DNA of 64,000 nt, taken from positions 139,339 through 203,338 of the forward strand of contig KE993499.1 in NCBI GenBank assembly GCA_000466585.1, in the 5' to 3' direction. Each line of letters starts with the position of its first letter. Within the stretch, counting starts at the first letter, position 1. A model generated the notes under the pieces. The model searched no databases. It was not told the DNA's origin and was given only the letters and a program-made list of their open reading frames with translations. Positions 34,358-42,382 of the stretch are shown one piece after another. The position numbers and the translations under genes were made by a program. This DNA comes from Clostridiales bacterium oral taxon 876 str. F0540 (lineage in GTDB: Bacteria > Bacillota > Clostridia > Clostridiales > Clostridiaceae).

Positions 34358-34807
34358 ATGATTTTTGCTTTTTTCATACTGGCTTCCTGGCTGTTTATTA
34401 TCTTATTTACATTAATAAAGAAAAGCTTAACTAAAGAAGAAAACTCTACTCTTTTCTTTTTTATCACCATGGTTATCATAAACATCTTCACTATTATTAC
34501 TCTAAATATGAAGCTCATACAAAACACCAGTGTACTTGAGTATTATTATTGCCTCTTGCTTCAAAGAAATATAATTATTCCTCTTACACTACTAACTTAT
34601 ATTAATTTGGAGCTATTTCAAACAAGATTTAAAAAAATAGTATTTTCATTTCTTACATTTATAATTTTATTTTGTTTTGAATTAATTTTAAAATGGCTGG
34701 GCTTAAAGGTTTATACAGGCTGGAGAATATCCTTTACAGCAATCTTAATAATCATTCTAATGCTAGTAACAAAAATCGGCGCAATTATATTAAAAAAAAT
34801 TCCTTGA
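34358..34807 (+). CDS. Small membrane protein, unknown function
   Basis: 149 residues from the ATG at 34358, which has GGAG 9 nt upstream; earlier in-frame GTG and ATG overlap that SD. It has five hydrophobic segments (about 2-20, 28-50, 58-78, 86-106 and 120-142) with short polar loops and no recognised motif. It precedes a second membrane-protein gene by 15 bp on the same strand, and the two probably work as a pair. I do not recognise the family. Confidence 0.7.
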   Translation: MIFAFFILASWLFIILFTLIKKSLTKEENSTLFFFITMVIINIFTIITLNMKLIQNTSVLEYYYCLLLQRNIIIPLTLLTYINLELFQTRFKKIVFSFLTFIILFCFELILKWLGLKVYTGWRISFTAILIIILMLVTKIGAIILKKIP

Positions 34808-34822
34808 AAGGACGTCTTATAA

Positions 34823-35320
34823 ATGGATGCTATTTATGACAAGAACTTCAATGGGAATGAATGGTACTGTATTATTACTTTTATCATAGGATTTTTATTT
34901 ATGTTTAGACTAAAAAAGAGATTCTCGCTAAAGGAAGCTTTGGTTTATTTCTTCTATTGCGTCTTTATAGGCATGCTGGCAGATCATTCTATCGGTGTAC
35001 CTCCTTTAGATTATTATGATGTAAATGATTTTTCAAGTTATGAATTTTTTGACTTTTTAACATACTTCATGTTCGGTGCTTATGGATATCTATATGTTTA
35101 TATTTATGATCATTTTAATATTAAATCAAAATATGCTCCTTTATATATTTTATCCTGGTCTATTGTCTCTACTTTCATGGAGCTTTGTGGAGATTATTTA
35201 GGAGTATTTCATTATAAAAACGGCTACAAAATATATTATTCCTTTCCTATATACTTATTGACCTTAGGGCTTCTTAGTTATCTGTATTCATTGATACATA
35301 CCGGTAAAAAGGTAAAATAA
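34823..35320 (+). CDS. Membrane protein of an uncharacterised Firmicute family
   Basis: 165 residues, five membrane segments. Between spans lies a polar stretch rich in acidic and aromatic residues (GVPPLDYYDVNDFSSYEF), and a later loop has ELCGDYLGVFHYKNGYK. These resemble uncharacterised Clostridium/Bacillus membrane proteins, but no function is known to me. SD AAAGGA lies 11 nt before the ATG. Probably co-transcribed with the 149-residue membrane protein just upstream; followed by A/T-rich DNA and the first copy of the recurrent leader element. Confidence 0.7.
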   Translation: MDAIYDKNFNGNEWYCIITFIIGFLFMFRLKKRFSLKEALVYFFYCVFIGMLADHSIGVPPLDYYDVNDFSSYEFFDFLTYFMFGAYGYLYVYIYDHFNIKSKYAPLYILSWSIVSTFMELCGDYLGVFHYKNGYKIYYSFPIYLLTLGLLSYLYSLIHTGKKVK

Positions 35321-35392
35321 AGTCTTCTGAGAAACAGATTATTAATTTCAGATTTATTATTGATAATTATTATATAAACTAAAGCTGTGGAG

Positions 35393-35477
35393 GCTAAAGT
35401 CCTCAATGGACTTTAGCGGGTAATTTGCGAGTGGAACGAGCGATCTTAAATTACCCAGTGATTCGAGTTAAAGGAGG
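35393..35477 (+). promoter_or_regulatory. Recurrent structured leader element, copy 1
   Basis: Hairpin 1: GCTAAAGTCC / GGACTTTAGC (10 bp, loop TCAAT, 35393-35417). Directly abutting is hairpin 2: GGGTAATTT / AAATTACCC (9 bp, 35418-35456) around CGAG..GGA..CGAG. Then 13 nt and the SD AAAGGAGG, 8 nt before a TTG start. Copies 2 and 3 share this layout with compensatory changes. The TCCT in hairpin 1 is complementary to AGGA of the SD. Confidence 0.75.
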
Positions 35478-35485
35478 ATATTACT

Positions 35486-36040
35486 TTGAATAATTTAAGT
35501 ATTGATTTAAATATTAGACTTATGTATTTATATAAAAAACTTGGAAGGATTATTTATGCTGTACTGTTTGCTTTAATACTAGCACTAACTATTTACGAGG
35601 CCATTACTAGAAGCGGCTACTTTATCTGGCTTATATTTTTAGACGTCACTCTTCTTCTTGTAGGGCTTTACCTGGAAACAAATTTAATTCACTATGCGGA
35701 ACTCGGAAGCAGCTATATCGAGATAAGCAGAAAAACAGACAAGTATACTCTTGAGAAACATAACATATATGGTAACAGCTCTTTCATTTATAAAACCAAT
35801 GATGAGTTTATAGTTAAAATATCAGATGAAGCTTATACAAAAAGCTATAAAAAAGATAATGTTGTACTGCTGGAAAACTCTCTCATTGAAACTCCTATAA
35901 TAGAAATAACAACAATAAAGAAAATATCTCAGCCTGCTCATAATGAATATTCAATTTTTGCTATAATAAATGATGTTCATATATCAAAGGCAGTAAAAAT
36001 AGTTGTAAACAATATAACCTCAGATATTGAGAAGATATAA
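35486..36040 (+). CDS. Membrane-anchored protein of unknown function behind leader element copy 1
   Basis: 184 residues starting at TTG with SD AAAGGAGG 8 nt upstream. The N-terminal half has two membrane helices (about 20-40 and 46-64); the C-terminal ~115 residues are soluble, beta-rich and polar (ISRKTDKYTLEKHNIYGNSS, then KISDEAYTKSYKKDNVVLLE), probably cytoplasmic or a PH-like module of the bacterial type, which is a guess. No recognised family. Its leader carries the first copy of the recurrent two-hairpin element. Convergent with the FUSC gene, with a perfect palindrome between. Confidence 0.75.
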   Translation: MNNLSIDLNIRLMYLYKKLGRIIYAVLFALILALTIYEAITRSGYFIWLIFLDVTLLLVGLYLETNLIHYAELGSSYIEISRKTDKYTLEKHNIYGNSSFIYKTNDEFIVKISDEAYTKSYKKDNVVLLENSLIETPIIEITTIKKISQPAHNEYSIFAIINDVHISKAVKIVVNNITSDIEKI

Positions 36041-36099
36041 ATAACAGCTTTTTTAGAAAGCAGCTTACATAGCTAAGAACTGCATGAAGGACAAGGTTG

Positions 36100-36123
36100 T
36101 TTGTATTGATTAATCAATACAAA
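36100..36123. repeat. Perfect 24-nt palindrome between convergent genes
   Basis: TTTGTATTGATT / AATCAATACAAA is its own reverse complement and includes the stop codon of the minus-strand gene at 36114. It may act as an A/T-rich bidirectional terminator or as a protein-binding site. Confidence 0.6.
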
Positions 36124-37094
36124 TCAACTATATTATTGTCCTTTAAATGCATTTTGAAGTCTCTTTTAATTATTAAGAATTGTTCCAAGTCATTTAAAAA
36201 TTGATAAAGCATTGCTCTATTTTCAAACTCTTCCCTTGTTTTAGGAAGCTCCATTTCAGTAAAGCTTTCTCTAAGCTCCTGCAAACTTTTTAATAATCCT
36301 TCTGCTGAATTATATTCATGTATTGAATTTGAAAGCCTTAAAGTAAACTCAGCTATCATTTCTGTCTGCTTGTAGGTTATAGAAAACCTTTCAAAGTGTC
36401 TTCGCATGTTTTTTAGTGCACTAAGCTGCTGAAGTCTCATATCCATATACTTTGCATAATAGCTGTTATCAACAAACAAGGAATTGTTTAAAATTCTGTA
36501 TGCTCTTTGCAGCCCCTTATTAAGCTTTAATTCAAGTTCATTAAAAAGCTCCTCTTCCTTTATTGAAATAGCACATTCCTTTAAAGCCATTGACATATGC
36601 AATAACAATTCTCTTATTATATCTTCAATTCGACTAATATCATTTTTTATATCTTTTTCAATACTTGGCATATACATATTTAATAAGAGTGCTACAACTA
36701 CTCCGATAAGCATTAGCAGAAGTTCATTTATTAGTAATGAAACTGATGTAGTCTTCTCTACTAGCAAATGAGTTACAAGCACTGAACTTACTACAATACC
36801 ATCGTTTAATCTAAACTTCGCTGCTAATGGTATAAAGGCAAGAATAAAAATACCAAATACATACGCACTGTAGCCAAATATATTAAATAAAACCGAGGAT
36901 ATAAACAAAGCTAATAGACAGGCTCCCATCCTTTGAAGTGCTATCTTAACAGATTGCCTTTTAGTGCTTTGTACACTCAATATAACTATAACTCCCGCTG
37001 CTGTACCGTATTTTAGTCCAAGAGCTGCGGCTATTATCATTGCAATGGCAGAACCCAAAGCAGTTTTTATAGTTCTATAACCAATAAAATTCAT
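36114..37094 (-). CDS. Aromatic-acid-exporter-like membrane protein (ArAE_1/FUSC superfamily)
   Basis: 326 residues. The first ~145 residues hold about six membrane segments (YRTIKTALGSAIAMIIAAAL, then GLKYGTAAGVIVILSVQSTK), the typical ArAE_1/DUF939 start; the rest is a long helical cytoplasmic domain (KDIKNDISRIEDIIRELLLH onward). The family is related to p-hydroxybenzoic-acid efflux proteins, but substrates in Firmicutes are unknown. SD GGAGG precedes the ATG with good spacing. Monocistronic. Confidence 0.85.
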   Translation of the reverse strand: MNFIGYRTIKTALGSAIAMIIAAALGLKYGTAAGVIVILSVQSTKRQSVKIALQRMGACLLALFISSVLFNIFGYSAYVFGIFILAFIPLAAKFRLNDGIVVSSVLVTHLLVEKTTSVSLLINELLLMLIGVVVALLLNMYMPSIEKDIKNDISRIEDIIRELLLHMSMALKECAISIKEEELFNELELKLNKGLQRAYRILNNSLFVDNSYYAKYMDMRLQQLSALKNMRRHFERFSITYKQTEMIAEFTLRLSNSIHEYNSAEGLLKSLQELRESFTEMELPKTREEFENRAMLYQFLNDLEQFLIIKRDFKMHLKDNNIVDLY

Positions 37095-37182
37095 AAATTA
37101 CCTCCATCATATAGATATAGTAATTATTATATTATAGTTTCAGTACAATTTTAATAACAAGATTTATCTGATAAATAATAAA

Positions 37183-37219
37183 GACTATACCTGAAAATCA
37201 CTATATTTCAGGTATAGTC
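37183..37219 (-). terminator. Terminator after the secreted coiled-coil protein gene
   Basis: GACTATACCTGAAA / TTTCAGGTATAGTC, a 14-bp perfect hairpin followed by TTTATTATT on the minus strand. Confidence 0.85.
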
Positions 37220-37244
37220 CTTACTTAATTTAAATTATCTTAGC

Positions 37245-38012
37245 TTAATTATTTGTGCTGGTTGCTTCTGTAGTGTTTGTTGTGGTATTGCTTTCTGTAT
37301 TACTGCCGCTTGTCACACTGGTGCCTGCTTGATCCTGTGTCGGTGATGTTGAATCTGCTGGTGCAGGAACAACAGCCATATTTGCTATAGCTAATAGCCC
37401 ATCTAAATCTGCATTTAACTTTTTAAGAGCATCAAGCCTAGCTTGAAGTTTTGAAATAACTTTATCCAAAGATGCTAAAGCATTATTGAAATCCTGCTTA
37501 TTGACCTTATCCTGAGTATCAGAAACTTCCTTTGATATTTCAGAGGTTGCCTTTACTGCATCAGTATCGGATTTTAAATTTTGTGACTTTAAAAGTAATT
37601 CATCAAGCATATTCTGAGGAAGTGTTTTCTTTCCTGCTTCAATATCGTTAATAATTGCTGTCAATGACTCAGTTTTCACTTCAATCTGCTGCCTTAAAGC
37701 TATAGTTTGTTTTCTGATTTGACTCATAGTATCGTGCTTTGCTTTCATCTGTGCTTTAAAAGCTTCAACTTCCAGTTTCTTTGCATCTTTCTTATCTTCA
37801 TTTGCTTGTTTTTGTTGAGCACCTTTGTTTTCATTGCCTGCCTTAGAAGCTTCTTTGTCCACATTAGTTGACTGAACTTGTCCCTTATCTTTGTTTACAA
37901 CTTGCTGCTGACCTTTTGCTGCATTACTGTTTGGATTACCCTTTGCAAATGCTGCGGTTGGCATTAAAATTAAAGCTGACATTACAACTGCTATTAACTT
38001 TTTATTATTCAT
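37245..38012 (-). CDS. Secreted coiled-coil protein, unknown function
   Basis: 255 residues. The signal peptide MNNKKLIAVVMSALILMPTA with cleavage near AFAKG is clear. The mature protein is Lys/Gln-rich, then a long coiled coil (about 75-210; KHDTMSQIRKQTIALRQQIE, then SKLQARLDALKKLNADLDGL) and a Thr/Ser/Asn-rich tail. No enzymatic motif. The leader carries copy 2 of the recurrent two-hairpin element with SD AAAGGAGG 8 nt before ATG. It follows a lipoprotein gene by 109 bp; both could be one transcript with the element acting between them. Confidence 0.8.
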   Translation of the reverse strand: MNNKKLIAVVMSALILMPTAAFAKGNPNSNAAKGQQQVVNKDKGQVQSTNVDKEASKAGNENKGAQQKQANEDKKDAKKLEVEAFKAQMKAKHDTMSQIRKQTIALRQQIEVKTESLTAIINDIEAGKKTLPQNMLDELLLKSQNLKSDTDAVKATSEISKEVSDTQDKVNKQDFNNALASLDKVISKLQARLDALKKLNADLDGLLAIANMAVVPAPADSTSPTQDQAGTSVTSGSNTESNTTTNTTEATSTNN

Positions 38013-38020
38013 GTTTTCTT

Positions 38021-38105
38021 CCTCCTTTTAGTCGGAACACTGAGTAATTTAAAAACTCTCGCTCCGCTCGAAAATTACTCGTAAAAGTCCATTTAGGACT
38101 TTTAC
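38021..38105 (-). promoter_or_regulatory. Recurrent structured leader element, copy 2
   Basis: Minus strand: hairpin 1 GTAAAAGTCC / GGACTTTTAC (loop TAAAT, 38081-38105) abuts hairpin 2 GAGTAATTT / AAATTACTC (38042-38080) around CGAG..GGA..CGAG. Then 13 nt and SD AAAGGAGG (38021-38028). Relative to copy 1, base pairs change on both sides (G-C to A-T in hairpin 2; G-C and C-G to G-C and T-A in hairpin 1), which supports a selected RNA fold. Confidence 0.75.
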
Positions 38106-38121
38106 CTCCTTTTTATTTTAT

Positions 38122-38481
38122 TTAGTTAAAATTAATATCTTTTACATCTTCGAGAGATTTTAATGAATCTTTTATATTATTTATAACTGGTTTTACTTTA
38201 GAATCAATTTGAGATTTTTGAGATTGATTCAGCTGGGGCACAGTATCGGGTTTTACAGGTTTCAGATTATTTTGCACACTATCTGTTTTAGCACTGCTAT
38301 CTTCTGATGCTTTTGAACTGTCATTACTACCTGTTTCTGCACTATTAGATATGCTTCCTGGCGCTTGTCCTTGGCTAACTGGTGAAACAGCACTTTTATT
38401 TGTTTCTTGAATATCTTTACCTTGACATCCTGTAAAAATAAGTGCTGATAATAGTAACGCTGCAGCGATTTTATTTTTCAT
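38122..38481 (-). CDS. Small lipoprotein, unknown function
   Basis: 119 residues. The signal MKNKIAAALLLSALIFTGCQ has lipobox LIFTGC with Cys19. The rest is Ser/Lys/Gln-rich and disordered-looking, ending KVKPVINNIKDSLKSLEDVK, a short helix. No recognised domain. SD AAAGGAGG precedes the ATG. It is the first gene of a possible two-gene unit with the secreted coiled-coil protein, joined by a leader element. Likely surface-exposed; function unknown. Confidence 0.75.
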   Translation of the reverse strand: MKNKIAAALLLSALIFTGCQGKDIQETNKSAVSPVSQGQAPGSISNSAETGSNDSSKASEDSSAKTDSVQNNLKPVKPDTVPQLNQSQKSQIDSKVKPVINNIKDSLKSLEDVKDINFN

Positions 38482-38720
38482 TCCAGCTACCTCCTTTATT
38501 TTTCATTATTATTTACGTTTCTACAATTTATTTTTGGGGGGCATATTAAAAATATTTTTCTGATTAATGAACCAATTCAAATTTTTTATATATCACTTAG
38601 TTTTAACTGCTCCATTCCTCCTTTACAATATTATTATTTAACTTATCGTATATAAATCCACCTAATAAAGATGTAAAATATGGAAATATTATTGCGGTTA
38701 ATTAAAATAAATATATTATA

Positions 38721-38749
38721 TTGACATCCATAATAAGTAAATATATAAT
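38721..38749 (+). promoter_or_regulatory. Consensus promoter of the ABC-2 exporter operon
   Basis: TTGACA (38721-38726) and TATAAT (38744-38749) with exactly 17 bp between: a perfect sigma-A promoter. The start codon follows 40 nt downstream with SD AAGGTGGG. The rest of the 307-bp gap (38482-38720) is A/T-rich; a minus-strand reading there ends in a short membrane-like tail but has no start codon. Confidence 0.85.
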
Positions 38750-38788
38750 AAAATTTCTTGTGTAATTAATTTGTAAAGGTGGGATAAA

Positions 38789-39766
38789 ATGATTGAGGTT
38801 AAAAACTTAACTAAAAGCTTTAAGGTAGCCAAACGAAATTCAGGAGTTGCCGCTGCAGTTAAATCTTTATTCAAGCCTGAATTTACAAGGGTTGAAGCCT
38901 TGAAAGGCATCTCCTTTAATATTGATGAAGGTGAAATTGTCGGCTACATAGGGCCAAATGGTGCAGGCAAATCTACAACCATAAAGATTATCAGTGGTAT
39001 TTTAGTGCCTGACAGTGGACAATGCAGCATACTCGGCAATACTCCCTGGAAAGATAGAATAAACCATGTAAAAAATATAGGTGTAGTTTTTGGACAAAGA
39101 TCTCAACTTTGGTGGGATGTGCCTGTATTAGACTCATACGATCTTCTAAAAGACATTTATAAAATTCCGCAGCTTACCTTCAAAGACAATCTTGATTTAC
39201 TAACATCCACTTTAGATTTATCCACATTATTAAACACTCCTGTGCGGCAGCTAAGCCTTGGACAGAGAATGAGGTGCGAAATCGGTGCTTCTCTGCTTCA
39301 TAACCCGAAGATACTTTTCCTTGATGAACCTACTATCGGTCTTGATGCAGTTTCAAAACTTGCTGTAAGAAACTTTGTTAAGACAATAAATAAAGAAAAA
39401 AAGGTTACTGTCATATTAACAACTCATGACATGAATGATATAGAAGCCCTATCAGAAAGAATAATACTAATAGGAAAAGGTCAAAAGCTTTTAGACGGAA
39501 GCCTCACTGAATTAAAAAACAGATTCTCAACTCACAAAACTCTGACCGTTGATTTCTCAGAAGACTATCAGGATATAAATATTGAAGGTACAACTGTCCT
39601 TTCAAAATCAAAAGAAAGAATTTCACTTTTAGTTGATTTAGAAAAAATTAAAGTATCTGAGGTTATTGGTAAGCTTTCAAACAAATTGGACATACTGGAT
39701 GTTTCAGTGGAAAGCAGGCCTATTGAAGAAATAATCGTAAAACTTTATAAGGAGTATGAGATATGA
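38789..39766 (+). CDS. ABC-2 exporter ATP-binding protein
   Basis: 325 residues. The nucleotide-binding domain occupies residues 1-240: Walker A GPNGAGKST, Q-loop region FGQRSQLWWD, signature LSLGQRMRCE, Walker B ILFLDEPTIGLD and switch TTHDMND. The GQRSQLWWDVP segment is typical of the ATPases paired with ABC-2 permeases of the DUF990 type. The C-terminal ~85 residues form the extra domain common in this subgroup. It overlaps the first permease gene by 4 bp. Substrate is not predictable (drugs, lipids or peptides). Confidence 0.92.
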   Translation: MIEVKNLTKSFKVAKRNSGVAAAVKSLFKPEFTRVEALKGISFNIDEGEIVGYIGPNGAGKSTTIKIISGILVPDSGQCSILGNTPWKDRINHVKNIGVVFGQRSQLWWDVPVLDSYDLLKDIYKIPQLTFKDNLDLLTSTLDLSTLLNTPVRQLSLGQRMRCEIGASLLHNPKILFLDEPTIGLDAVSKLAVRNFVKTINKEKKVTVILTTHDMNDIEALSERIILIGKGQKLLDGSLTELKNRFSTHKTLTVDFSEDYQDINIEGTTVLSKSKERISLLVDLEKIKVSEVIGKLSNKLDILDVSVESRPIEEIIVKLYKEYEI

Positions 39767-40566
39767 AGGCATATTACTCTTTATTTAAAATGAGACTATT
39801 GAAAGGACTTCAATATAGGATTGCTGCATTAGCCGGAGTTTTAACTCAATTTTTCTGGGGTTTTATGTATATTATGATATTTGAAGCTTTCTATAAAAGT
39901 ACCACAGCTGTTCAGCCTATATCTTTAAGAGAACTTATTCAAGTGCTATGGCTTCAACAAAGCTTCTTAGCGCTTATTATGCTTTGGTTCAGAGATACCG
40001 AGCTAATAAACCTTATCACAAGCGGAAATATAGCCTACGAACTTGTAAGGCCTTCAGATCTATACAGCTTTTGGTACGCAAAGCTTATTGCTCAGAGACT
40101 ATCATCAGCCTTATTAAGATGCTTTCCAATACTTATTGTAGCAATACTCTTACCTTACCCCTATAATTTCACACTACCGCCAACTTTTACAGCCTTTATA
40201 TTGTTTGTTATCACTCTGGTGCTTGGAATAATACTAATAGTTGCTATTTCCATGCTTATTTACATATCCATTTTTTATACAATGTCAGGAGTAGGCTCAA
40301 TGTTAATTTTCGGTGTATTCGGGGAATTCTTTTCAGGACTATTAATCCCTGTACCGCTTATGCCGAAATTTCTAAAAGGTTTGGTCTATTTATTACCTTT
40401 TAGGTATACCTCCGACCTGCCCTTTAGAGTTTATGCCGGAAACATAGGAACTAAAGAAGCTGTATTAAGCGTAGGTGTTCAGCTTTTGTGGATTATTGTA
40501 CTAATAGCCGGAGGAAAGCTGTGGATGAATAAAGCATTAAAAAGAATCGTTGTACAGGGAGGTTGA
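39763..40566 (+). CDS. ABC-2 permease subunit 1
   Basis: 267 residues with six membrane spans. The segments LTQFFWGFMYIMIFEAFYKS and SGVGSMLIFGVFGEFFSGLL, then IPVPLMPKFLKGLVYLLPF, resemble the DUF990-type ABC-2 membrane subunits. It forms the export channel with the next gene product, driven by the ATPase encoded upstream. The ATG overlaps the ATPase stop, with SD AAGGAG inside the upstream gene, so the two are translationally coupled. Confidence 0.88.
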   Translation: MKAYYSLFKMRLLKGLQYRIAALAGVLTQFFWGFMYIMIFEAFYKSTTAVQPISLRELIQVLWLQQSFLALIMLWFRDTELINLITSGNIAYELVRPSDLYSFWYAKLIAQRLSSALLRCFPILIVAILLPYPYNFTLPPTFTAFILFVITLVLGIILIVAISMLIYISIFYTMSGVGSMLIFGVFGEFFSGLLIPVPLMPKFLKGLVYLLPFRYTSDLPFRVYAGNIGTKEAVLSVGVQLLWIIVLIAGGKLWMNKALKRIVVQGG

Positions 40567-40571
40567 TTGCT

Positions 40572-41354
40572 ATGAAACTATATATAAAGTACATGTTCAT
40601 ACTTTTTAAAAGTCAGATGGAATACAGAACCTCATTCATTCTGCTTTCCGTAGGACAATTTTTTGTACCTTTTTTAGTTTTTGTATCTATATTATTATTT
40701 TTTCAAAGGTTCCCAAATATAGGCGGATGGTCCTTATATGAAGTTGCTCTATGTTATTCTATAATTCATATAGCTTTCTCTTTAAGCGAATGCTTTGCAA
40801 GAGGTTTTGATTCCTTTTCTTCACTTATAGTAAACGGTGACTTTGACAGAGTGCTGGTAAGGCCTAGAAACAGTGTACTTCAAGTGCTAGGCTCAAAGTT
40901 TGAATTTACAAGAATAGGCCGGCTTGCCCAGAGCATTATAGTTCTAATTTTTTCTCTTACAAATCTTAGCGTAGTCTGGAATGAAGCTAAGATTATAACA
41001 TTAGTTCTAATGATATTAAGCGGCGTATTTATTTTCACAGGAATTTATATGCTTGGGGCTACTCTATGCTTTTGGACTATTGAAGGCCTTGAGGTTATAA
41101 ATATATTCACTGATGGAGGACGTGAGATTTCACAGTATCCTCTTAGCATATATAAGGAGTGGGTAAGAAAATTTTTCACCTTTGTTATTCCTTTTGGAAC
41201 AGTTAATTATCTTCCTCTTATGTTTATCCTTAATAAAGTGCAAGGGAACACAGTAATGTATATGTTAACTCCGCTATTTGGTCTTTTATTTATAATTCCT
41301 TGCTTAATTATTTGGAACTTTGGCGTGAGACATTATAAATCTACAGGATCATAA
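40572..41354 (+). CDS. ABC-2 permease subunit 2
   Basis: 260 residues from the ATG at 40572, 9 nt after SD GGGAGG; the upstream TTG directly abuts the SD. Six membrane spans; the block VRPRNSVLQVLGSKFEFTRI near the middle and EGLEVINIFTDGGREISQYP are typical of the DUF990/ABC-2 family. It pairs with the preceding permease. The operon ends at a perfect 32-nt hairpin terminator. Confidence 0.88.
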   Translation: MKLYIKYMFILFKSQMEYRTSFILLSVGQFFVPFLVFVSILLFFQRFPNIGGWSLYEVALCYSIIHIAFSLSECFARGFDSFSSLIVNGDFDRVLVRPRNSVLQVLGSKFEFTRIGRLAQSIIVLIFSLTNLSVVWNEAKIITLVLMILSGVFIFTGIYMLGATLCFWTIEGLEVINIFTDGGREISQYPLSIYKEWVRKFFTFVIPFGTVNYLPLMFILNKVQGNTVMYMLTPLFGLLFIIPCLIIWNFGVRHYKSTGS

Positions 41355-41385
41355 AAATGAGCAGTTCCTAGGAACTGCTCATTTT
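41354..41385. terminator. Terminator after the ABC-2 operon
   Basis: AAAATGAGCAGTTCC.. / ..GGAACTGCTCATTTT, a perfect 32-nt palindrome ending in a T-run. It abuts the stop of the minus-strand microprotein and can serve both strands. Confidence 0.85.
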
Positions 41386-41495
41386 TAACTATCACTCTGT
41401 TTATCTTCTGTATCTTTATCCTTGTCTTTAATCTCTATAAGATGACTAAAATCCGTCAATTCTTTACGCTTACCGCCGCTATTTTTTCTTCCCAT
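41385..41495 (-). CDS. 36-residue microprotein
   Basis: MGRKNSGGKRKELTDFSHLI, then EIKDKDKDTEDKQSDS. The N-terminus is basic and Gly-rich, the C-terminus acidic and repetitive (DKDKDTEDK). SD AGAGGTGATAG precedes the ATG, and its stop overlaps the terminator of the ABC operon. The clear SD and strong charge segregation argue for translation. Function unknown. Confidence 0.65.
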   Translation of the reverse strand: MGRKNSGGKRKELTDFSHLIEIKDKDKDTEDKQSDS

Positions 41496-41560
41496 TCTAT
41501 CACCTCTTTGCTATCATTCACAATACCCCAATGTTTTATTCTTTATTTTAAAAAACAAAA

Positions 41561-41583
41561 ACCCTATAGCAAACCTATAGGGT
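41561..41583 (-). terminator. Terminator after the zinc-ribbon microprotein
   Basis: ACCCTATAG / CTATAGGGT, 9 bp with loop GTTTG, followed on the minus strand by TTTTTGTTTTTT. Confidence 0.8.
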
Positions 41584-41599
41584 ATTAACAAACAATTTA

Positions 41600-41770
41600 T
41601 TATCTTCTAAATCCTCTGTTATTGTTGTTTTGTTGCTTTCTTGCTCTTCTGCAATCAGCACATCTCTGAGGCTCATTATCAAAGCCCTTTTCTTTATAGA
41701 AAGCCTGCTCACTTTCAGTGAATAAGAATTCTTTTGAACAATCTTTACATACTATTGTTTTATCTGCCAT
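41600..41770 (-). CDS. Zinc-ribbon microprotein (zf-trcl type)
   Basis: 56 residues: MADKTIVCKDCSKEFLFTES, then EQAFYKEKGFDNEPQRCADC and an Arg/Asn-rich tail. Two CxxC pairs (VCKDC and RCADC) about 28 residues apart form a treble-clef-like zinc site, characteristic of the zinc-ribbon domain found in many small Firmicute proteins. The basic tail (RRARKQQNNNNRGFRR) could bind RNA. SD GGAGG lies 9 nt before the ATG, and a TTGATA/TTTAAT promoter lies at 41859-41887. Confidence 0.88.
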   Translation of the reverse strand: MADKTIVCKDCSKEFLFTESEQAFYKEKGFDNEPQRCADCRRARKQQNNNNRGFRR

Positions 41771-41858
41771 TTCAACATTCCTCCTTTTTTATTATTTAAG
41801 ATTAAAAATAGACCAACAAGTATATTCTTTTTAAAAAAGAGGATATGCTTCTTATCAT

Positions 41859-41887
41859 ATTAAATCTCAATACTAGACATTTATCAA
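41859..41887 (-). promoter_or_regulatory. Probable promoter of the zinc-ribbon gene
   Basis: TTGATA (41882-41887) and TTTAAT (41859-41864) with 17 bp between on the minus strand. The start codon is about 90 nt downstream. Confidence 0.5.
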
Positions 41888-41997
41888 TCTCTAGCACTTA
41901 ATTAGAATAACACACATATAAATATAAAGCAACACATTTGTTTTGGTTTATAAAACCTGATCTTCCACATTAAAACCATATTACCATAATAACATCA

Positions 41998-42026
41998 TTG
42001 TCCTTCAAATATAATCATGTTATTAT
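41998..42026 (+). promoter_or_regulatory. Promoter of the SRP RNA gene
   Basis: TTGTCC (41998-42003) and TATTAT (42021-42026) with 17 bp between, with TG one base before the -10 (extended -10). The predicted start, about 42033, is at the 5' end of the SRP RNA. Confidence 0.75.
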
Positions 42027-42033
42027 TAGTTCA

Positions 42034-42316
42034 TCGGGAAACAAAGTCGTGCTAGACGGGGAGCTAGCGGTGCCCTGTAGCCTGCAATCCGCTACAGCAG
42101 GGTTGAATCCCTCGTATAGACTTTAATTTGTCAGGTCAGTGTAATTAGGCTGGTGCTGAGAGCTTGGTCCCATGCAGCAGAAACTCATGAAATCCGTCAG
42201 GTCCGGAAGGAAGCAGCGGTAAATGATACTTTCTGTGTGCCGTGGAATAACCTAGTTTGAGTTGGCTTAACTGCAAACGCTGGTAGATTAATAGTCGACA
42301 CGAGGTGCACGATTTA
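42034..42316 (+). ncRNA. ffs: Signal recognition particle RNA (large bacterial type, scRNA)
   Basis: About 280 nt. The domain IV core CCGTCAGGTCCGGAAGGAAG, then CAGCGG, is present and matches the Ffh-binding loop. The Alu-domain block GGTGCCCTGTAGCCTGCAAT, then CCGCTACAGCAGGG, is the 5' part typical of Bacillus/Clostridium scRNA. TCGTGC (42048-42053) pairs with GCACGA (42307-42312) to close the molecule. It guides membrane and secretory proteins to the translocon with Ffh. Ends are approximate; a strong terminator follows. Confidence 0.96.
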
Positions 42317-42332
42317 CATAGAGCCTCAAAAT

Positions 42333-42374
42333 AAAAGTCCTGTAAGGATTAGATTAATTCTTACAGGACTTTTT
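42333..42374. terminator. Terminator of the SRP RNA gene, also facing the flavin-oxidoreductase remnant
   Basis: AAAAGTCCTGTAAG / CTTACAGGACTTTT, a 14-bp hairpin with a T-rich 3' arm on both strands. Confidence 0.85.
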
Positions 42375-42382
42375 ACTTTATA

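Noticed and set aside
38605..38700. Minus-strand reading ending KLNNNIVKEEWSS, with a membrane-like LTAIIFPYFTSLLGGF stretch, and an AAAGGAGG just before an ATG
   Set aside because: The 31-codon stretch has no start codon, and the SD is only 1 nt from an ATG giving 9 codons. Possibly a gene remnant, but not enough to call.
41771..42030. Possible riboswitch or T-box before the SRP RNA
   Set aside because: No T-box, aptamer or terminator pattern was found; the region holds only two promoters and A/T-rich DNA.
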